A DNA stretch of 64,000 nucleotides from Punica granatum (Eukaryota; Streptophyta; Magnoliopsida; Myrtales; Lythraceae), in contig NC_045132.1 of NCBI RefSeq assembly GCF_007655135.1, positions 8,680,001 to 8,744,000 on the forward strand, in the 5' to 3' direction. Positions 1-12,529 of this stretch are shown here, piece after piece; within the stretch, counting starts at the first letter, position 1, and each line of letters opens with the position of its first letter. The notes under the pieces are model-generated. The model ran no database searches. It had not been told where the DNA came from and was given only the letters and a program-made list of their open reading frames with translations. The translations under genes were made by a program, and so were the position numbers.

Positions 1-365
1 CAGGTGTGCCTTTAATAGAGCTCCTTGTTGGGATTAGATACCTCTTGTCTTTCGAAAGTAACTCGATGGATGTAAGTTACATACATCCTCTGTATATATA
101 GCAACTGATGGAGGTGCAGCTTATCCTGTTGCAGGAGGTCCACCACAAGTAGTTGAGATGTTGCTGCATTGATAGGACTGGAACGCAGATTTTGATCCCT
201 TCTTCACTTCTCCAAAACATGGCAGGCCCCCACATGACACGTGGAGCATTTGGGAGTAGTCTCTCGGTGGACCCTCTTGAGCATGTACAAGTGAGGTGCA
301 TTTTCTTTTGCAATACATAGCATATATTGGAGGATGATGAGGATTGTCAGAGAAATTGAATGTCA

Positions 366-388
366 AAGAGAGAGAGAGAGAGAGAGAG
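366..388. repeat. (GA)n microsatellite
   Basis: Uninterrupted alternating AG/GA dinucleotides, about 11-12 units, directly visible. Confidence 0.95.
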
Positions 389-603
389 TTTCTCTTTTGG
401 CCTTTTCTCTTTTCAGCTAAAAGTGAAGGGTCATTGTCAAAAAGAAAAAAAAAAGAAGAAGAGTTACTTATAGGTGTAGTGTAATCACAGACGACTTTAA
501 CGTGAAACTAAAATATTTTAGGTTTAATTATTGATAATTAAACTTCCTGTAATCCTTCATTTCTTTTTTTGTTTTCTCTTTAACTAGGCCTATAGAGATG
601 GCA

Positions 604-635
<32 letters not shown>

Positions 636-640
636 ATATT
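604..640. repeat. (TA)n microsatellite
   Basis: Two TA-dinucleotide runs separated by a single extra T. Directly visible; hypervariable length would be expected. Confidence 0.95.
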
Positions 641-1361
641 GTGACTAAGAGTTAAAAAAATAGAGATTAGTCATCGGTAAATATAATGTAATGGCAGACG
701 TTATCATATAAAATGAAAATGTTCTATGTTCGGTATTTATAGTGAGATTTTTCATATATCTTTCTTCCTGTTCTCATTTTATTAGATCGATGAGTATTTT
801 TATACGAAAAAATAGAGAGGCATTGATTGATTGGATTTAACACTTTATGGAGGATAATGTAAGCCTTTTGTTAGTTATTGTTTACAGTCTGCAATACAAC
901 GAGATAAGTCCCCATGGCCAATGGCCTTATGCCAACTATTTGTTCTACCCTTCCCACTTTAGATAGAAACATGTATAGTGGGGGTCTCCCTAGAAAGATG
1001 GGTCATTTCCTAAAACAAGTTGGGAGTTTTCATATATGAAACGGAGTGGAAGGGAAATAGATAAGCTTGCGAGGTTCCTTTCATCTTAATATATGGTTAT
1101 TAACTTAACCAGACTATTTTTAGTAAAGATATAAAGGGGAGGTAACAGAGGATAAGGATGGATCGGAACTAGCTAGAGAGGAAGATGGAGAGAGAAGAGA
1201 GATTCTCTCCTAATTAAACAATGCATTTAATCTAATTACCTAATCATGTCTTGTCATTTTACACGTTTAGTCTCAGCCAATTATAATCAAGAATATCTTG
1301 TGACTTCCCGTAAAAAAGGAATTATTTCACGCCTTTTTCTATTTCTTTTTTACGCACGTAT

Positions 1362-1656
1362 CACTATAGGATATCAGTAACAGACTTTTATTATAAAATC
1401 GTGAATGTTGTTGATGAAAAGATAACACCGTGTATATGGAATAAAGCATAATAATTTTTATGTGTTAACCAAAGAATTTGTTCATTACAATAATGTAGAA
1501 CTTGGGAACCCTCTAGCTTAGATAGGTATACGTGCATTCAGAGAGTTACACGTACCACTACTGGGATATTAGTAATAGATTTCTATACGAGATTATTACG
1601 GTTGATGAAAATAAATCCCACCTTCGCCCGTTTTCCATTACTGATATCCTAAAGTG
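1362..1656. mobile_element. Short inverted-repeat (MITE-like) element, possibly CACTA-type
   Basis: The left end CACTATAGGATATCAGTAA (1362-1380) is repeated in reverse complement at 1638-1656 with one mismatch in 19. A third, more diverged copy in direct orientation starts near 1556 (CACTACTGGGATATTAG). The CACTA start and the sub-terminal repetition suggest a CACTA-derived miniature element, but I could not match a 3-bp target duplication (TAT against GAT). It has no coding capacity. Confidence 0.4.
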
Positions 1657-4600
1657 GATTGCAGAGAGTCCTACCAAGATAGTAATAGCAATTATTATGA
1701 TTTGCAAAGCTGTTGTTTATGGTTTCCTTTTATTTCTTCTTATTAGATTTTAATTATAAGAGAGGCTAATTAAAGAATTTGGTCGAATAGGATCGTGCGC
1801 ATGGTGTGCGAGTGATTCCGTTTCCCGAATATATTGCTTTAGAATTGTTTATGGCCTCTCATGGGCTTTAATTTTGCTTTGACTAAAGAAAACACCAGCT
1901 TGGTGGGAATTAAAAAAATGGCTGTCATGTTTATCCCGACACCCACAAACCTTGTTTCCCCATCTTCCCACTATCATTAAGATGGTGATTAGCTGCTAGG
2001 CCACTAGATTATTGCCTAATGAAACCAGCTAATCCAATTGCTTTCTGCTAAATAAATTATTATGAGCTCATTAGCAAATCCCTAAATTGTTAATCCCCGT
2101 TTCGAAGCATGCCGAACATGAATTCATACACATGCATAGAATCAAAATGCAATATTGCAAGACTGCCCTCCGACTTACGACGTTAAATGAACCCAATAGA
2201 ATTAAAAGTAATGAGCATTGATATTGTTCATTAATCAGCATGGACAATGCTTTAGGTTTTACGATAAATGAATTAATGACCGGAATGTTTTCTCACATAT
2301 CTTCAGCCATTTCACTAAGGTAACATAAATTAATTAAGCTCCTTTTCTCTTCTATTAATCCATTTGTTTATATATATTGATCTAGCTTTTTGAACTCATG
2401 GGCTGAAATAGAGTATTGGAAACTGGTGCTGACTGTCCCAGAGGAAAGCGAATGCTGTTTGTGTAAAGGACTTGAAAACGAAATAAAGGGAACAAACAAA
2501 GTCCGAATTAAAGATCTTTCATCTCAGGACAACATTGCTACAGCAACTTGCCCTTTAAGGTACCCGAAAGCACAGTACGTGCAGATCGTGTGTGACAACT
2601 ATTGGGGTTTTCTAGAGGGTCCATTGCACATCACTTTGAGATATAATCGACTGCTTTGACGACCGATCACCGCAATTCTTCTTATCTAGGTCTATATACT
2701 CTATCACTATCTATCCATGACCCGCCGTTCATTTTTCATTGCTTGGTGTGGCTGATTATGAAGTTATTTGCTTATGTTTTATGCAATACATACATGATTT
2801 TTAATTGAGTTCAGTTTAACAATAACGGAAGAGGATGTGACTCACTGAAAACTCAGTTGGCAGAGTATGTATCTTTTTTTTTTTTGTTATGATGGAGTTT
2901 TATGAATACAATAAAATAAAATAAAATTCATAATAATTAATAATGGGATATGAATAATTTCATCAAGTATTGAGCCTGAAATCTTTCAATTACCTGATAA
3001 GAGTGTGCGTCACTGTATGACTTACTCTTTTGATGCTATATACTTTACCCGTGTCATACATGTTAGAGACTCTTTGGAAGGATCTCATGTTTACTAATCA
3101 AGCTAAAGAAATCAGTACAACTAGAAAAGCTAGGTATGTCTAGTCTACGAGACTATATATATCTCGTTCGCACATCTTACAGGTCCTTATCTTATCTACA
3201 ATTTCCACAAACATAAAATTTGTTTACTTTTACCTTCCCCTTTTACTAAACACATGCATGAAGCTCTCTTAGAAGGGAAAATGAAATATTTTAAATGATC
3301 GAGAATGAGGGGAGCAATGAGGTAACCCTCACTTGATAATCAAAACGTTTTAAGTTCAACTCTCGTGGTGAGATTATTCGTATTATTTTATTAATTATTA
3401 TAATTTTTGTTTCATAATATAATAGGCAATATATATATATATATTTTGTAAATCGAAAAAAAGATTATATTTTAAATTATTATATTTCAATAAAACCATG
3501 AATTACGCCTTAATTTTGGGCATCATCTAGAGGCTTGGGTTAAGATAGACTGTTAGGTGGTGGACTAGTATTAATTATAATAAATAAAATAAAAATTAGG
3601 GCCCGAAGTTTAAAGAGGAGACTATCAGTGAAAACCACGTACTAGTTGTGGACTGGCCAATTACAGTGTTGGACATGGCAGAGAGAGGCTGCTTACTTTT
3701 CATGTACCAAAGGTCGAGGAGGCAAATACGAGAATTCGGGTCGATCACTGGTTTTCTTTACAATAAAGTTGGCAGAGAGCAGACACAAGTACTAAACAAA
3801 CATCGATAAATAAGACCTACAATTCATTGGTGAAAGTATGTGTACGTATAATTTGAGTTGTGCGATTCGGTACTTAACTTTTTTTTAAAATAAAGTTTCG
3901 AGTTTGAATTTTATAAATAGAAAAAATTTAAATTGAAAAGTATATTTTTAATACACTAACCTGGCTCCGTTTCGAATTAGTCGGATTAGATTTTCGAATA
4001 GTAAGTAGTGTGCATGAAAAAAGAAAATGTATACATACTTACATTGTCAGATAAACCAGAAAAGAACTGCAAAAGAGGGGGGGAAAGGAAAACTAATGGA
4101 TGATGCATGTCTGATTTGTCGTTTAATTTAATTTATTAAATGCAATTGGAAGGAAACCCCATGGCATGTCACTTCCACTAAAGAGCTGAAGAAAATGGGC
4201 CTTCCTGCACATGAAAATAAAATTAATTAAAGAGGCCCCTGTTGATCTGAATAATTATGTGATAATGGTCAGGTGGGTTTAACTACCATTTCGCTTTGAT
4301 GGGGTCGCGTGATGGATAGAATGAATTAGTTGAGTCTCGATGCCGAAGGCAACATGCAGACAGAAGCATGTTAAAGAGCTATTCCAAGCTTCGAGCCACC
4401 TTCAAGGCGGACCTAATGAAATCTTACAGAATACAGACCCGTTAGCCCAAAATCAAAGAGCAAAACAACACCGTGTTTGGGTGAGGGAGTTATTAATGAC
4501 CTACCTCTTCAGTGAGAATATAACCAGATTTCATCAGACTATTACTATTTCTTGTGTCGAACTAATGTAGTGGAGGTAAAATGAGTCTACATGAGATACA

Positions 4601-5498
4601 GTTTGCCAATTGTATCATGCCTCATGAATATTATTGATCTAGTTATACACTTTTTTTTTTGGTAAGCTTGTCATGCACTCTTTGATAGTTAATATCCGAT
4701 AATAATATCATAGACCAACATTAATTGTGTTACCTAATTAAGCATGGGGATACGGAAATCCAACACGAGACACTTTAACACTTAATACAGTTCACAACCA
4801 CAAGCCAGACAGAGGGATCTATTCCCATAAATAAAGCAATAAGTCACCACAACAGCTAATCAGCAGGCATAATGGTTTTAGTATGATGGAAAGATTCTTC
4901 TACATCCAACTAAAGCCTGAATTAATTAACTAATTAATTTATTAACCCTATTATTAATTAATCATTACTTGGAAACCCCATAAAGTTAAGTGTACGGAGC
5001 TCCGTGGGTTGGTTAGAAGCAAGTGGGGGTACGTGGCACTGCACAATCCCTCCATTCACATCAGTTCACTTCGGCCAAAAGGGAAAAATGAAAATTGTGA
5101 CAAATATTGTTTTCGCAATTTCGAAAAATTGCATAGGATATATTATAATGATATATATTTTTACTTGATAATTTAAAAATTTTAAATCGATTATTATAGT
5201 GGGACTATACGTGCCTTTTATTAGATTTTCTATTTACCTTGCATTATATTCCAGAAAAAAGGAAAAGGGAAATTAAAGGAAAAAGCTACCTTCTCCAATG
5301 GTCTTCTTAGCTGTCTATTAATTTAATTTCATCTACGAGGAACTTCCTCCTTCGGTAGCTTCAGCACATGATGTCCTTCTTTGTTTAATATGGGAATAAT
5401 TAGCCAAATATCTGGCTCACAATGCAGCTATATATGTAACACGTATACATATAAATACTAGACCATTCTTTTTGTGGAAAAAGATGTAGAACTATTAA
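1657..5498. other. AT-rich intergenic DNA, no gene seen
   Basis: No ORF with a convincing start or family similarity. It contains TA-rich runs (near 3428-3445) and stretches around 2860-3030, 3300-3420 and 3830-4010 that read like common dispersed plant repeats of the pattern 'text ending in TTCGAATTTT or GTTCAACTCTCGTGG', which I cannot name. An open frame at 2390-2659 has no ATG and is listed under rejected items. Confidence 0.5.
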
Positions 5499-5808
5499 CG
5501 TTGGATCAAAAACTCTGAGGCACTCGTTTGATCTCACACACACATAATCACAAGAGGAAGAAAGACAAAGAACAGAGAGACGTAACAATGGAAATGGAAA
5601 CTGCAGTCATAAAAACATAACTCTCTTGCAGTACAAGTTAAATACACAAAACGCTAAGCACGCAGAAAAGCCAAACGCACGGCTTCACACGTACAAAGAA
5701 AAGGCCATAACGGCCATTACATGTTTGCTAAATAAAAGATTAACAAACTAAGATAAATATTTGAATAGACAGATAAAAGTGCAGCTACTCTAAGACATTA
5801 TCGCAACA
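5499..5808 (-). repeat. 3' LTR of copia element
   Basis: This is a direct copy of the LTR at 9870-10167. On the minus strand it starts with TGTTGCG and ends with CCAACG, so the terminal TG...CA has decayed at one end (TG to CG on the plus strand at 5499). A short purine-rich tract (AAGGAGTA on the minus strand) abuts its inner edge at about 5809-5817. Confidence 0.9.
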
Positions 5809-5829
5809 TACTCCTTGAATCAATAACTG

Positions 5830-8800
5830 CTGCATATCCCAATCTTCTGCCTTAAGACCACAAACTTTTCAGTCTGTAATGACTTTGTGAAAATGTCTGC
5901 AAGTTGATCATCAGTCCTGCAGTACACCAACTTGAGTTCACCATCCTGTTGCACCTCACGTAGAAACTAAAACTTGACTTTAAAGTGTTTGGTTCTGCCA
6001 TGGAAAACTGGATTCTGTGAAATTGCTACTACAACTTGATTATCCACATGGACTTCAATGCAATCATTAGTGTCTAGCCATAGATCCTTCAACAACTATT
6101 TAAGCCATAAAGCCTGATTTGCAGTTGCAATAGCTGTTATGAATTCAGCCTCAGCAATAGACTGAACCACAATCTCCTGCTTTTTAGAACACCAGGAGAA
6201 ACAAGCAGAACCAAAAGTGAAGCAGTAACTTGAGGTGCTTTTCATGTCATCCACTAAGCCTGCCCATCCACTGTCTGAGTAACCTTGCAATTTAAATTTA
6301 TGACTTTTGCAATATTTCACTCCAAAGGTTTGAGTTCCCTTTAAATACCTCAGAACTATTTTCGCTGCAATCAAATCCAACTGACTTGGAAAGCTCATAA
6401 ACCTAGATAACACACTCAGAGCAAATAGAATGTCTAGTTTAGATGTTGTGAAGTACATTAAGCATCCAATCAAACTTCTATATGCATCTACAAAGTCTGT
6501 ACCGTCCTTTTTCTGCAACTTCGCCTTCACTGTCATAGGAGTGCTTACACTTTGGCAATATTCCATATTAAACTTTTTTAAGATCTCCTTTAGATACTTC
6601 TTTTGATATATAAAGATCTAATATGGAGCGTGCTTGACCTTTATGCCCGAGAAACAGGTCATCTTCCCCAGGTCTGTCATTTCAAAACTGCAAACAGATC
6701 TTGCTTCACTTGAGTTACCTGTCTTCATCATTTCCTATCACCAATAAGTCATCTACATAGAGTGACAGTATTCCAACACTGTACTTCACCTTCTTTACAT
6801 AGAGGGTGAACTCACTCGGGCTTCTTTCAAAGCCTAAGTCCTGCAAGTATCTGTCAATCTTGCCATACCATTCTCTAGGAGTTTGCTTCAGTCCATATAG
6901 AGCCTTCCTCAATCTGTATATTCTCTCTTCTTGCCCTTTGACACTGAAGTCTTCATGTCGTTCAACATAGATCTCCTCCTCAAGCTCCCCATTTTAAAAT
7001 GTTGACTTGACATCTAGTTGATAAATGGACCATCCCTTCTCTGCTGCAACAACAAACAAAAGTCTAATAGTATCAAGCCTTGCCATAGGAGCAAAAGTTT
7101 ATGAATAGTCTACTCCCCAAATCTAAGCATAGCCTTTCATAACCAGCCTAAACTTATATTTGTTAACAGATCCATCAGGGTTCAGCTTTGTTCTGAACAT
7201 CCATTTAACACCAATAACATTCTTGTTTGGTGGTCTGTCAACCAATTCCCAAGTTTGATTCTTCTGGATCATGGTTAGCTTATCATGCATTACTGCAATC
7301 CACCTTTGCTTCCTCATAACTTGATGGCTCAAGCATTGCCACATTAGATCTATCATAGTTATCTACAAGTGACCTTGTGCCTCTAACAGTTAGATCATCC
7401 ACAGTATCTTGTAGGTCACTAAAATCTTCATCAACCTGCACAGGACTAGGTGCAATAAGCTGTTATGTTGCAGATTTGCTTTTGCCATCTTCTGACCAAT
7501 TTCATTGATCTTTGTCCAGGAACACAATATCTCTGCTAACTATTACTTTTCTTGAAATAGGCTGAAAAACTCTATAAGTCTTTGACTGCAGAGTGTAGCC
7601 AATGAACACTCCAAACTCAGCTCTTTGGTTCAACTTGTCCCTCTTGACATGAGGAAAATGAGTATAGCACATGCATCCAAAAATCTTCGAGATCTTCACT
7701 GATAGTTTGACACCATACCAAGTTTCAAAAGGAGTGCATTTAACTAGGGAACATGAGTATAGCACATGCATCCAAAAATCTTCAAGATCTTCACTGATAG
7801 TTTGACACCATACCAAGCTTCAAAAGGAGTGCATTTATCTAAGGCTTTTGTAGGCAACCTATTCAGTAAAAATACTGTAGTACTAGCTGCTTCAGCCTAA
7901 AACTTCTTAGGCAAGTGGTTCCCCTGCTTCATGCACCTATCCATCTCCATAATGCTTCTATTTTTCCTTTCACTTACCCTATTTTACTGAGGTGAGTAAG
8001 GAGTTGTGAATTGCTGCTTAGGGCCAGGTTGCTCACATACTGACTTGAACTTGTGAGCAGTGAACTCAGAGCCATTATCAGACTTGAGCATTTGAATTTT
8101 CTTCCCACTTTGATTCTCAATGATAAAGCTTTAAGCTTCACAAACATATCTGCATCTTTTGATTTGGCTTGCAAGAGATAAATCCAGCTCATTCTTATTA
8201 AGTCATCAGTGAAAGTGATAAAGTACTTACTTCCACTGAGAGATGACTCAGACATTGGTCCACATAGATCTGTGTGAACAAGCTGAAGCTTCTCACAAGC
8301 TCTCCGGCCTCCTCATGTGAAGGGAAGTCTTGCTTGCTTCCCAAGCAGACAAGTCCTGCACTGTGGAAACTCCTCCAATCTAGGCAACCCTTATGCTATT
8401 TTATTCTTTTGCAGAAGCAGTACCCGTTTGCTGTAAACATGACCAAGTCTTCTGTGCCATATCTCCACATTCTCCTCTTTTGCCTTCAAAGCCATTTGCT
8501 CCATTTCCATTGGCTTGAATAGGAAGCATTTGTTCATCATTGGCATTGTCAAAATTTCTTGGTCATCAGCATCTGCAATGAGACACTCTTTCCCTTCAAA
8601 GTGCTCCTTATAACCTTTATCAATCAACTAACCGATACTCAAAAATTCTTGTCAATTTGAGGCACATAATAAACATCAATAATAAGCTTCACTCCCTTGT
8701 AACCTTCAACTGCAACTGTCCCTTTTGCTTGTGCTTCAATGAACTGACCATTACTAATCCTTACTCTGGACCTTAATGAGTTGTCCAGATCTTTAAATAA

Positions 8801-8940
8801 CTTGAGATTCCTAATCATATGATTAATACAATCACTATCCATGAGCCATCCATTATTCTCTAATTGCGAACCGAAACATGAAGCTACAAACAAGTGTTCT
8901 ACCTCATCTGCTGCAACCTGAGCCTCTTCTGGTTGCTGAG
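5830..8940 (-). pseudogene. Copia pol relic: protease, integrase, RT, RNase H
   Basis: Read on the minus strand, the pieces are in order. Protease (8639-8962) has WLMDSDCINHM where the family has a D-S-G active site, so the catalytic glycine is lost. The GAG-pre-integrase region (8391-8627) has HRRLGHVYSKR. The integrase core starts near 8230 with [14 protein letters not shown] and continues to about 7500. RT is in two frames (7123-7356 with NQTWELVDRP, and 6715-6912 with ALYGLKQ and the catalytic YVDD). RNase H (5830-6566) includes SLIGCLMYFT and QGYSDSGWAG, and runs past a stop towards QLADIFTKSL near 5890. At least six stops or frameshifts break it. A 95-bp tandem duplication adds another frameshift inside integrase. 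Confidence 0.93.
7660..7840. repeat. 95-bp tandem duplication inside copia integrase
   Basis: The stretch beginning GAGTATAGCACATGCATCC at 7660 recurs at 7755, giving a period of 95 bp with few differences. Ninety-five is not a multiple of three, so on the minus strand the same peptide segment is read once in frame (WYGVKLSVKISKIFGCM) and once shifted (MVWCQTISEDLEDFWMH). Confidence 0.9.
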
Positions 8941-8949
8941 TATGCTTCT

Positions 8950-9792
8950 CCTTGCATATCACATTAGCATGGCCATATTTATGGCATTTCCTGCACTTTT
9001 TATTAGGCCTTTTCCAGTACTTATAATGTGGATGACTAGTTCTTCCACAATGTTGGCAAGGAACCTACTTATTCTGTTTCTTCTGATGATCAGATCCACT
9101 GGAACTCCCTTCCTTTCCCTTCTTGATTAAACTTCATTTCAGCCTGTAGTGCCCTCTTTTGGCTCAGTTCCTCTCAGCATTCTCCTCTCCTCCTGAGCTT
9201 GTAGAGCACTTAATAGTTTTGCAAGCTTTATCTCTCCCAAGTCTCAAGTATTTTTCAAAGAAGTTATAGTTGCTTCAAACTTCTCTAGAAGAGAGACTAA
9301 AATCTTATGAACCAGCCTCTCATCCTTCAAATCAATTCCCAAAACCCTAATTTTGTTGGCTATTTCAATAAGCCTTTCAGAGTACTCCTTCACACTTTCT
9401 GAGTCCTTCATTTACTGCCTCTCAAACTCCGTTAAGAGATTTAGCGCCTTCATACTCCTTACCTTATCATCTCCCTCATATCTAGCCTAGAAAAAGTCCC
9501 ACATCTCCTTTGCAGAACCACATATCATGATTCTGGTGAAAATTGTTGGTGAGATAGAAACATAAAGGCAAGATTTTGCCTTAGCCTTCCTTATGGTCCT
9601 GTCCTTATGATGCTTAATTTGATCCATTGTGGGGTTGCCTGGCAAAGGAGCAACATCATAATCCTGCTCCACAGCTTCCCACAGATCATTGCCTTGTAGA
9701 TATGTTGTCATTTTGATAGCCCAGGCTTGATAATTCTCTCCATCAAAGACAGAAGGAGCTATAGAGGAGAAACCACTCGAACCTGCTTCCAT
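8950..9792 (-). pseudogene. Copia gag relic with CCHC zinc knuckle
   Basis: A methionine at about 9792 (MEAGSSGFSSIAP) opens a copia-type Gag: SVFDGENYQAWAIKMTTYL is the conserved N-terminal pattern of the UBN2/DUF4219 capsid family. The frame is lost near 9487. Downstream on the same strand CRKCHKYGHANVIC (8953-8995) is a C-x2-C-x4-H-x4-C nucleic-acid-binding knuckle. Gag would form the virus-like particle that packages element RNA. The stop-interrupted centre means no product is expected. Confidence 0.9.
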
Positions 9793-9854
9793 TTGCTTCT
9801 TCCTTGCAAAATGGATGCAGCACAAACACTCATATAGTCCCTCAAGATCAGTAA

Positions 9855-9867
9855 GGCTCTAATACCA
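9855..9867 (-). other. Primer-binding site of copia element
   Basis: On the minus strand TGGTATTAGAGCC begins two bases inside the 5' LTR edge. It matches the common plant initiator-tRNA-Met primer site TGGTATCAGAGC with one change. Confidence 0.9.
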
Positions 9868-9869
9868 AC

Positions 9870-10167
9870 TGTTGGATCAGACTCTCTGAGGCATTCACTT
9901 GATCTCACACACATCACGAGAGGAAGAAAGACAAAGAACAGAGAGACGTAAGAATGGAAATGGAAACTGCTGTCATAAAAACATAACTGGCTTGCAGTAC
10001 AAGTTAAATACACAAAACACTAAACAAAGCAAAAAAGTAACTTCCAAACATATGGCTTCACACGTACAAAGAAAAAGCAATGTCTGCTAAATAAAAGACT
10101 AACAAACTAAGATAAATATCTGAATAAACAGATAAAAGTGTAGTTGCTCCGAGACATCATCCCAACA
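9870..10167 (-). repeat. 5' LTR of copia element
   Basis: 298 bp with intact inverted ends TGTTGG...CCAACA. A direct copy lies at 5499-5808. In element orientation it would carry the promoter; no reliable TATA box was assigned. Confidence 0.93.
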
Positions 10168-10829
10168 ATTGGAATGTCCAAAACAAGCTCCAAATGGTGT
10201 TATTTTGCAAGTACAGGATGCTAGAATTAATTTGTTATGCCAGTATAGATCGATCAGGCAATGACACCACACCTATTGCCGTATATGGATGTTTGATCAC
10301 CCTAATCGTTTTGCCATTAAATGAAGGTCCTACCATGGATGGATGTTCGGTCATGCCAGCGCATGAATGGAACGCGCAAGTCATTAAAGACCAGAGGCAA
10401 TTTCAAAAGCTTAAGTAAACTTAACCCTCCTATAAACTCATTGAATTCACTTTTGTTATTTCGACATGGGATCCAACATTCAGGATTCTTATCACCATAG
10501 TTATTTCCATTTCCAATACTGAGAAACGGTACACATGGCATTAAATGTTGAAGAGATGTATCGAATATATAAGTTCTCACCCGGGGATTGGTCATTAACT
10601 AAGAATAATAGTTTGATTGTTTATTGATTGGTGTATATAATAAATTAAATAATCAAGGGGTTTTGCTTTATTATTAATTAATTAGCGATCTTAAAAAGAT
10701 GGGTTTAGAGGGACAGGTGTTCAGACAACAGTGTAGCCTTGTGTCGGGTAGATATGGATTCTCGCAATGGGGATTGGATTCGGGTCTCTGCCCTTAGAAG
10801 GCAACTAAGGGTAGTCTCTCTTCCAGAGT

Positions 10830-11110
10830 GATCTTTCAGGTGTCCTAGATCCGAAGATAGTGGTGACGAGTTTGAACTTATTTGATATTTCCTCCTTTCT
10901 TCTTTCTTCTTTCTTTTTTCTTTTTTCTTTTAGGTGTGTAATCCTCGTATCCAAAAGGACCCCGACTAATTCAATTCGAGTCGAGTCTGGCCTATAATGG
11001 GATAAAACTCTCTCAAAATGTATATTTTCCATTCACAAGCTCAAACCCGAAACTTTATTAAATGAAACAAACGTCGAACAGTTCGAATCAATCCATATTA
11101 CTAATTTTTT
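10830..11110. repeat. Dispersed repeat, copy 1 (related copy at 56410-56590)
   Basis: This stretch and 56410-56590 share ordered blocks: a CGTATCC-like start, CTAATTCA(A/G)TTCGAGTC, ATTTTCCATTCACAA followed by a C-rich word, GAATCAATCCAT or GGATCAATTTAT. Such a pattern suggests a SINE or similar short non-autonomous element. Ends were not resolved and the family is not named. Confidence 0.5.
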
Positions 11111-11640
11111 CTTTATATAAATGATTTCTCCCTAGTCCATGTTTTGGAAGCTGAAGCTTTTATCTATCTTTCCACTGATGGTCCAAAAGATGGCTTCTTG
11201 TTAATTAGGACAAGTTACATAGGTTGGGCGACTTGAATCTAACATATGCATGAAAACAATCCGGTAAAAACATATTAATGAAACTAAACCGAACATGGAC
11301 ATGTTGTGCTAGAAGCATTTTTTACAGTCGAACTTCTCCCCAAGCGTCTGTACATTTCGTGAAACAATGTAATTTGAAAGGACACTGCCAAATGTATTGT
11401 GCAGTTTAGCCGGACAGATGTGGAGTTTATTACTGTTGCTGCTTGCTCTTGGAGCAAAATTTCTGCCCAAAATATTTGCATTATCGTTAAGGACTAATTG
11501 ACCTAACTTGATAAAAATTAAAAAATGAAGCATCAAATCAAAATTAGCATATAGATGCAGTCATATTATTTTCGTGACAAAATTATGAGTAACATTAGTA
11601 TTCTATGTCCAACCAAGACTATATATAAGTAATACTCCAA

Positions 11641-11690
11641 AATAAATAAATAAATGCTACTGAAAAAAATAAAATAAATAAATAAATAAA
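11641..11690. repeat. (AAAT)n-type microsatellite
   Basis: Two blocks of tandem AAAT/AATA units interrupted by a short unique sequence. Confidence 0.9.
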
Positions 11691-11850
11691 GCAATATTTT
11701 TCTTGGCGATAATAAGTACATTGGGCTAGGCCAGATTCGGCCCAGTCCAACCATGATAGGCCGATTAACCCCGGTCAAAGAGAATGGGTGACTTCTGGAT
11801 TGCAAAAGAAAGTAAAATTAAAAAATTTCAAGAACAGCCGACCATTTTCG

Positions 11851-11882
11851 TTCTTCTTCTTCTTCTTCTTCTTCTTCTTCTT
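11851..11882. repeat. (CTT)n microsatellite
   Basis: About ten uninterrupted CTT/TTC triplets followed by a T-rich tract. Confidence 0.95.
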
Positions 11883-12529
11883 TTTTATTTTTTTATTTTT
11901 TATGGTGTGATGACCAATAGTAATGGATTACTGTCTAACGATCTTGTTGGAGCCGCCATTCCCCTCCTATTTAATTTTTACAGTTTGATCTTTTTTGAAA
12001 TGAGCTCCAACCCGTTTATCTAAAAAAATCAGTCACAATGTATAATATATAGATGTTTTTGGGTAACTTCTAATTTTTTGAGCAAAAGGAAGTCAATCCA
12101 TTAAATCTCCACACTACACGCTGGAGAGTAGAACTCAAGAGAGCTGGTAAATACGAGGATTCCCATAGAATTATTGTTGCGGTTTCGGGAAGCAGCATTT
12201 TAGCTGTGGACGAGAGGTGTTTTTCTCATCGTGATTCTGTTTCGAATTGCGAGTTCAAACGGCTCAATGATGTATGTATACACACACGAATGCGCTATAC
12301 AGTCATCTCTGGAGTCAAAAAATTGAGTCCAACAAGAGCTGAACGGTTGACCACATAAGTGGGCCTTTACATTTTCTGATACAGACACAACAGTCGGCTG
12401 ATGACATCAGAGGCCGAGGCTTACTAAAATCAGCAACTCTGAGCCAGAGCAATTTTTTTGAGTTCTTCCTCCCTTCATGACAGAACAAAATTGTTCGAGA
12501 ATCTAAAGCAAATGCAGAGATTCTCTCGA

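Larger units (their letters stand above)
1..1361. other. AT-rich intergenic DNA, no gene seen
   Basis: No open frame here has recognisable protein similarity or convincing splice structure. The stretch holds a GA-dinucleotide run at 366-388 and an interrupted TA run at 604-640. The longest frames lie antisense to the GA-rich region and look accidental. Confidence 0.6.
5499..10167 (-). mobile_element. Ty1/copia LTR retrotransposon, full-length but decayed
   Basis: The element is bounded by two related LTRs (5499-5808 and 9870-10167). On the minus strand the order is LTR, tRNA-Met-type primer-binding site, gag, CCHC knuckle, protease, integrase, reverse transcriptase, RNase H, LTR: the copia order with integrase before RT. 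Flanking 5-mers are ATTAA and ATTGG, so a target-site duplication is only partly recognisable. All reading frames are interrupted by stops and frameshifts and the protease motif is mutated, so it is non-autonomous today. The LTRs differ at many positions, which indicates an old insertion. Confidence 0.95.
10168..12457. other. Intergenic DNA with simple repeats, no gene seen
   Basis: No supported gene. It includes an AAAT-rich microsatellite (11641-11690), a (CTT)n run (11851-11882) and a dispersed repeat at about 10830-11110. ORFs here are short and lack family motifs. Confidence 0.55.

Noticed and set aside
2390..2659. 89-codon open frame
   Set aside because: It has no ATG (begins TTG), no recognisable family and no splice support.
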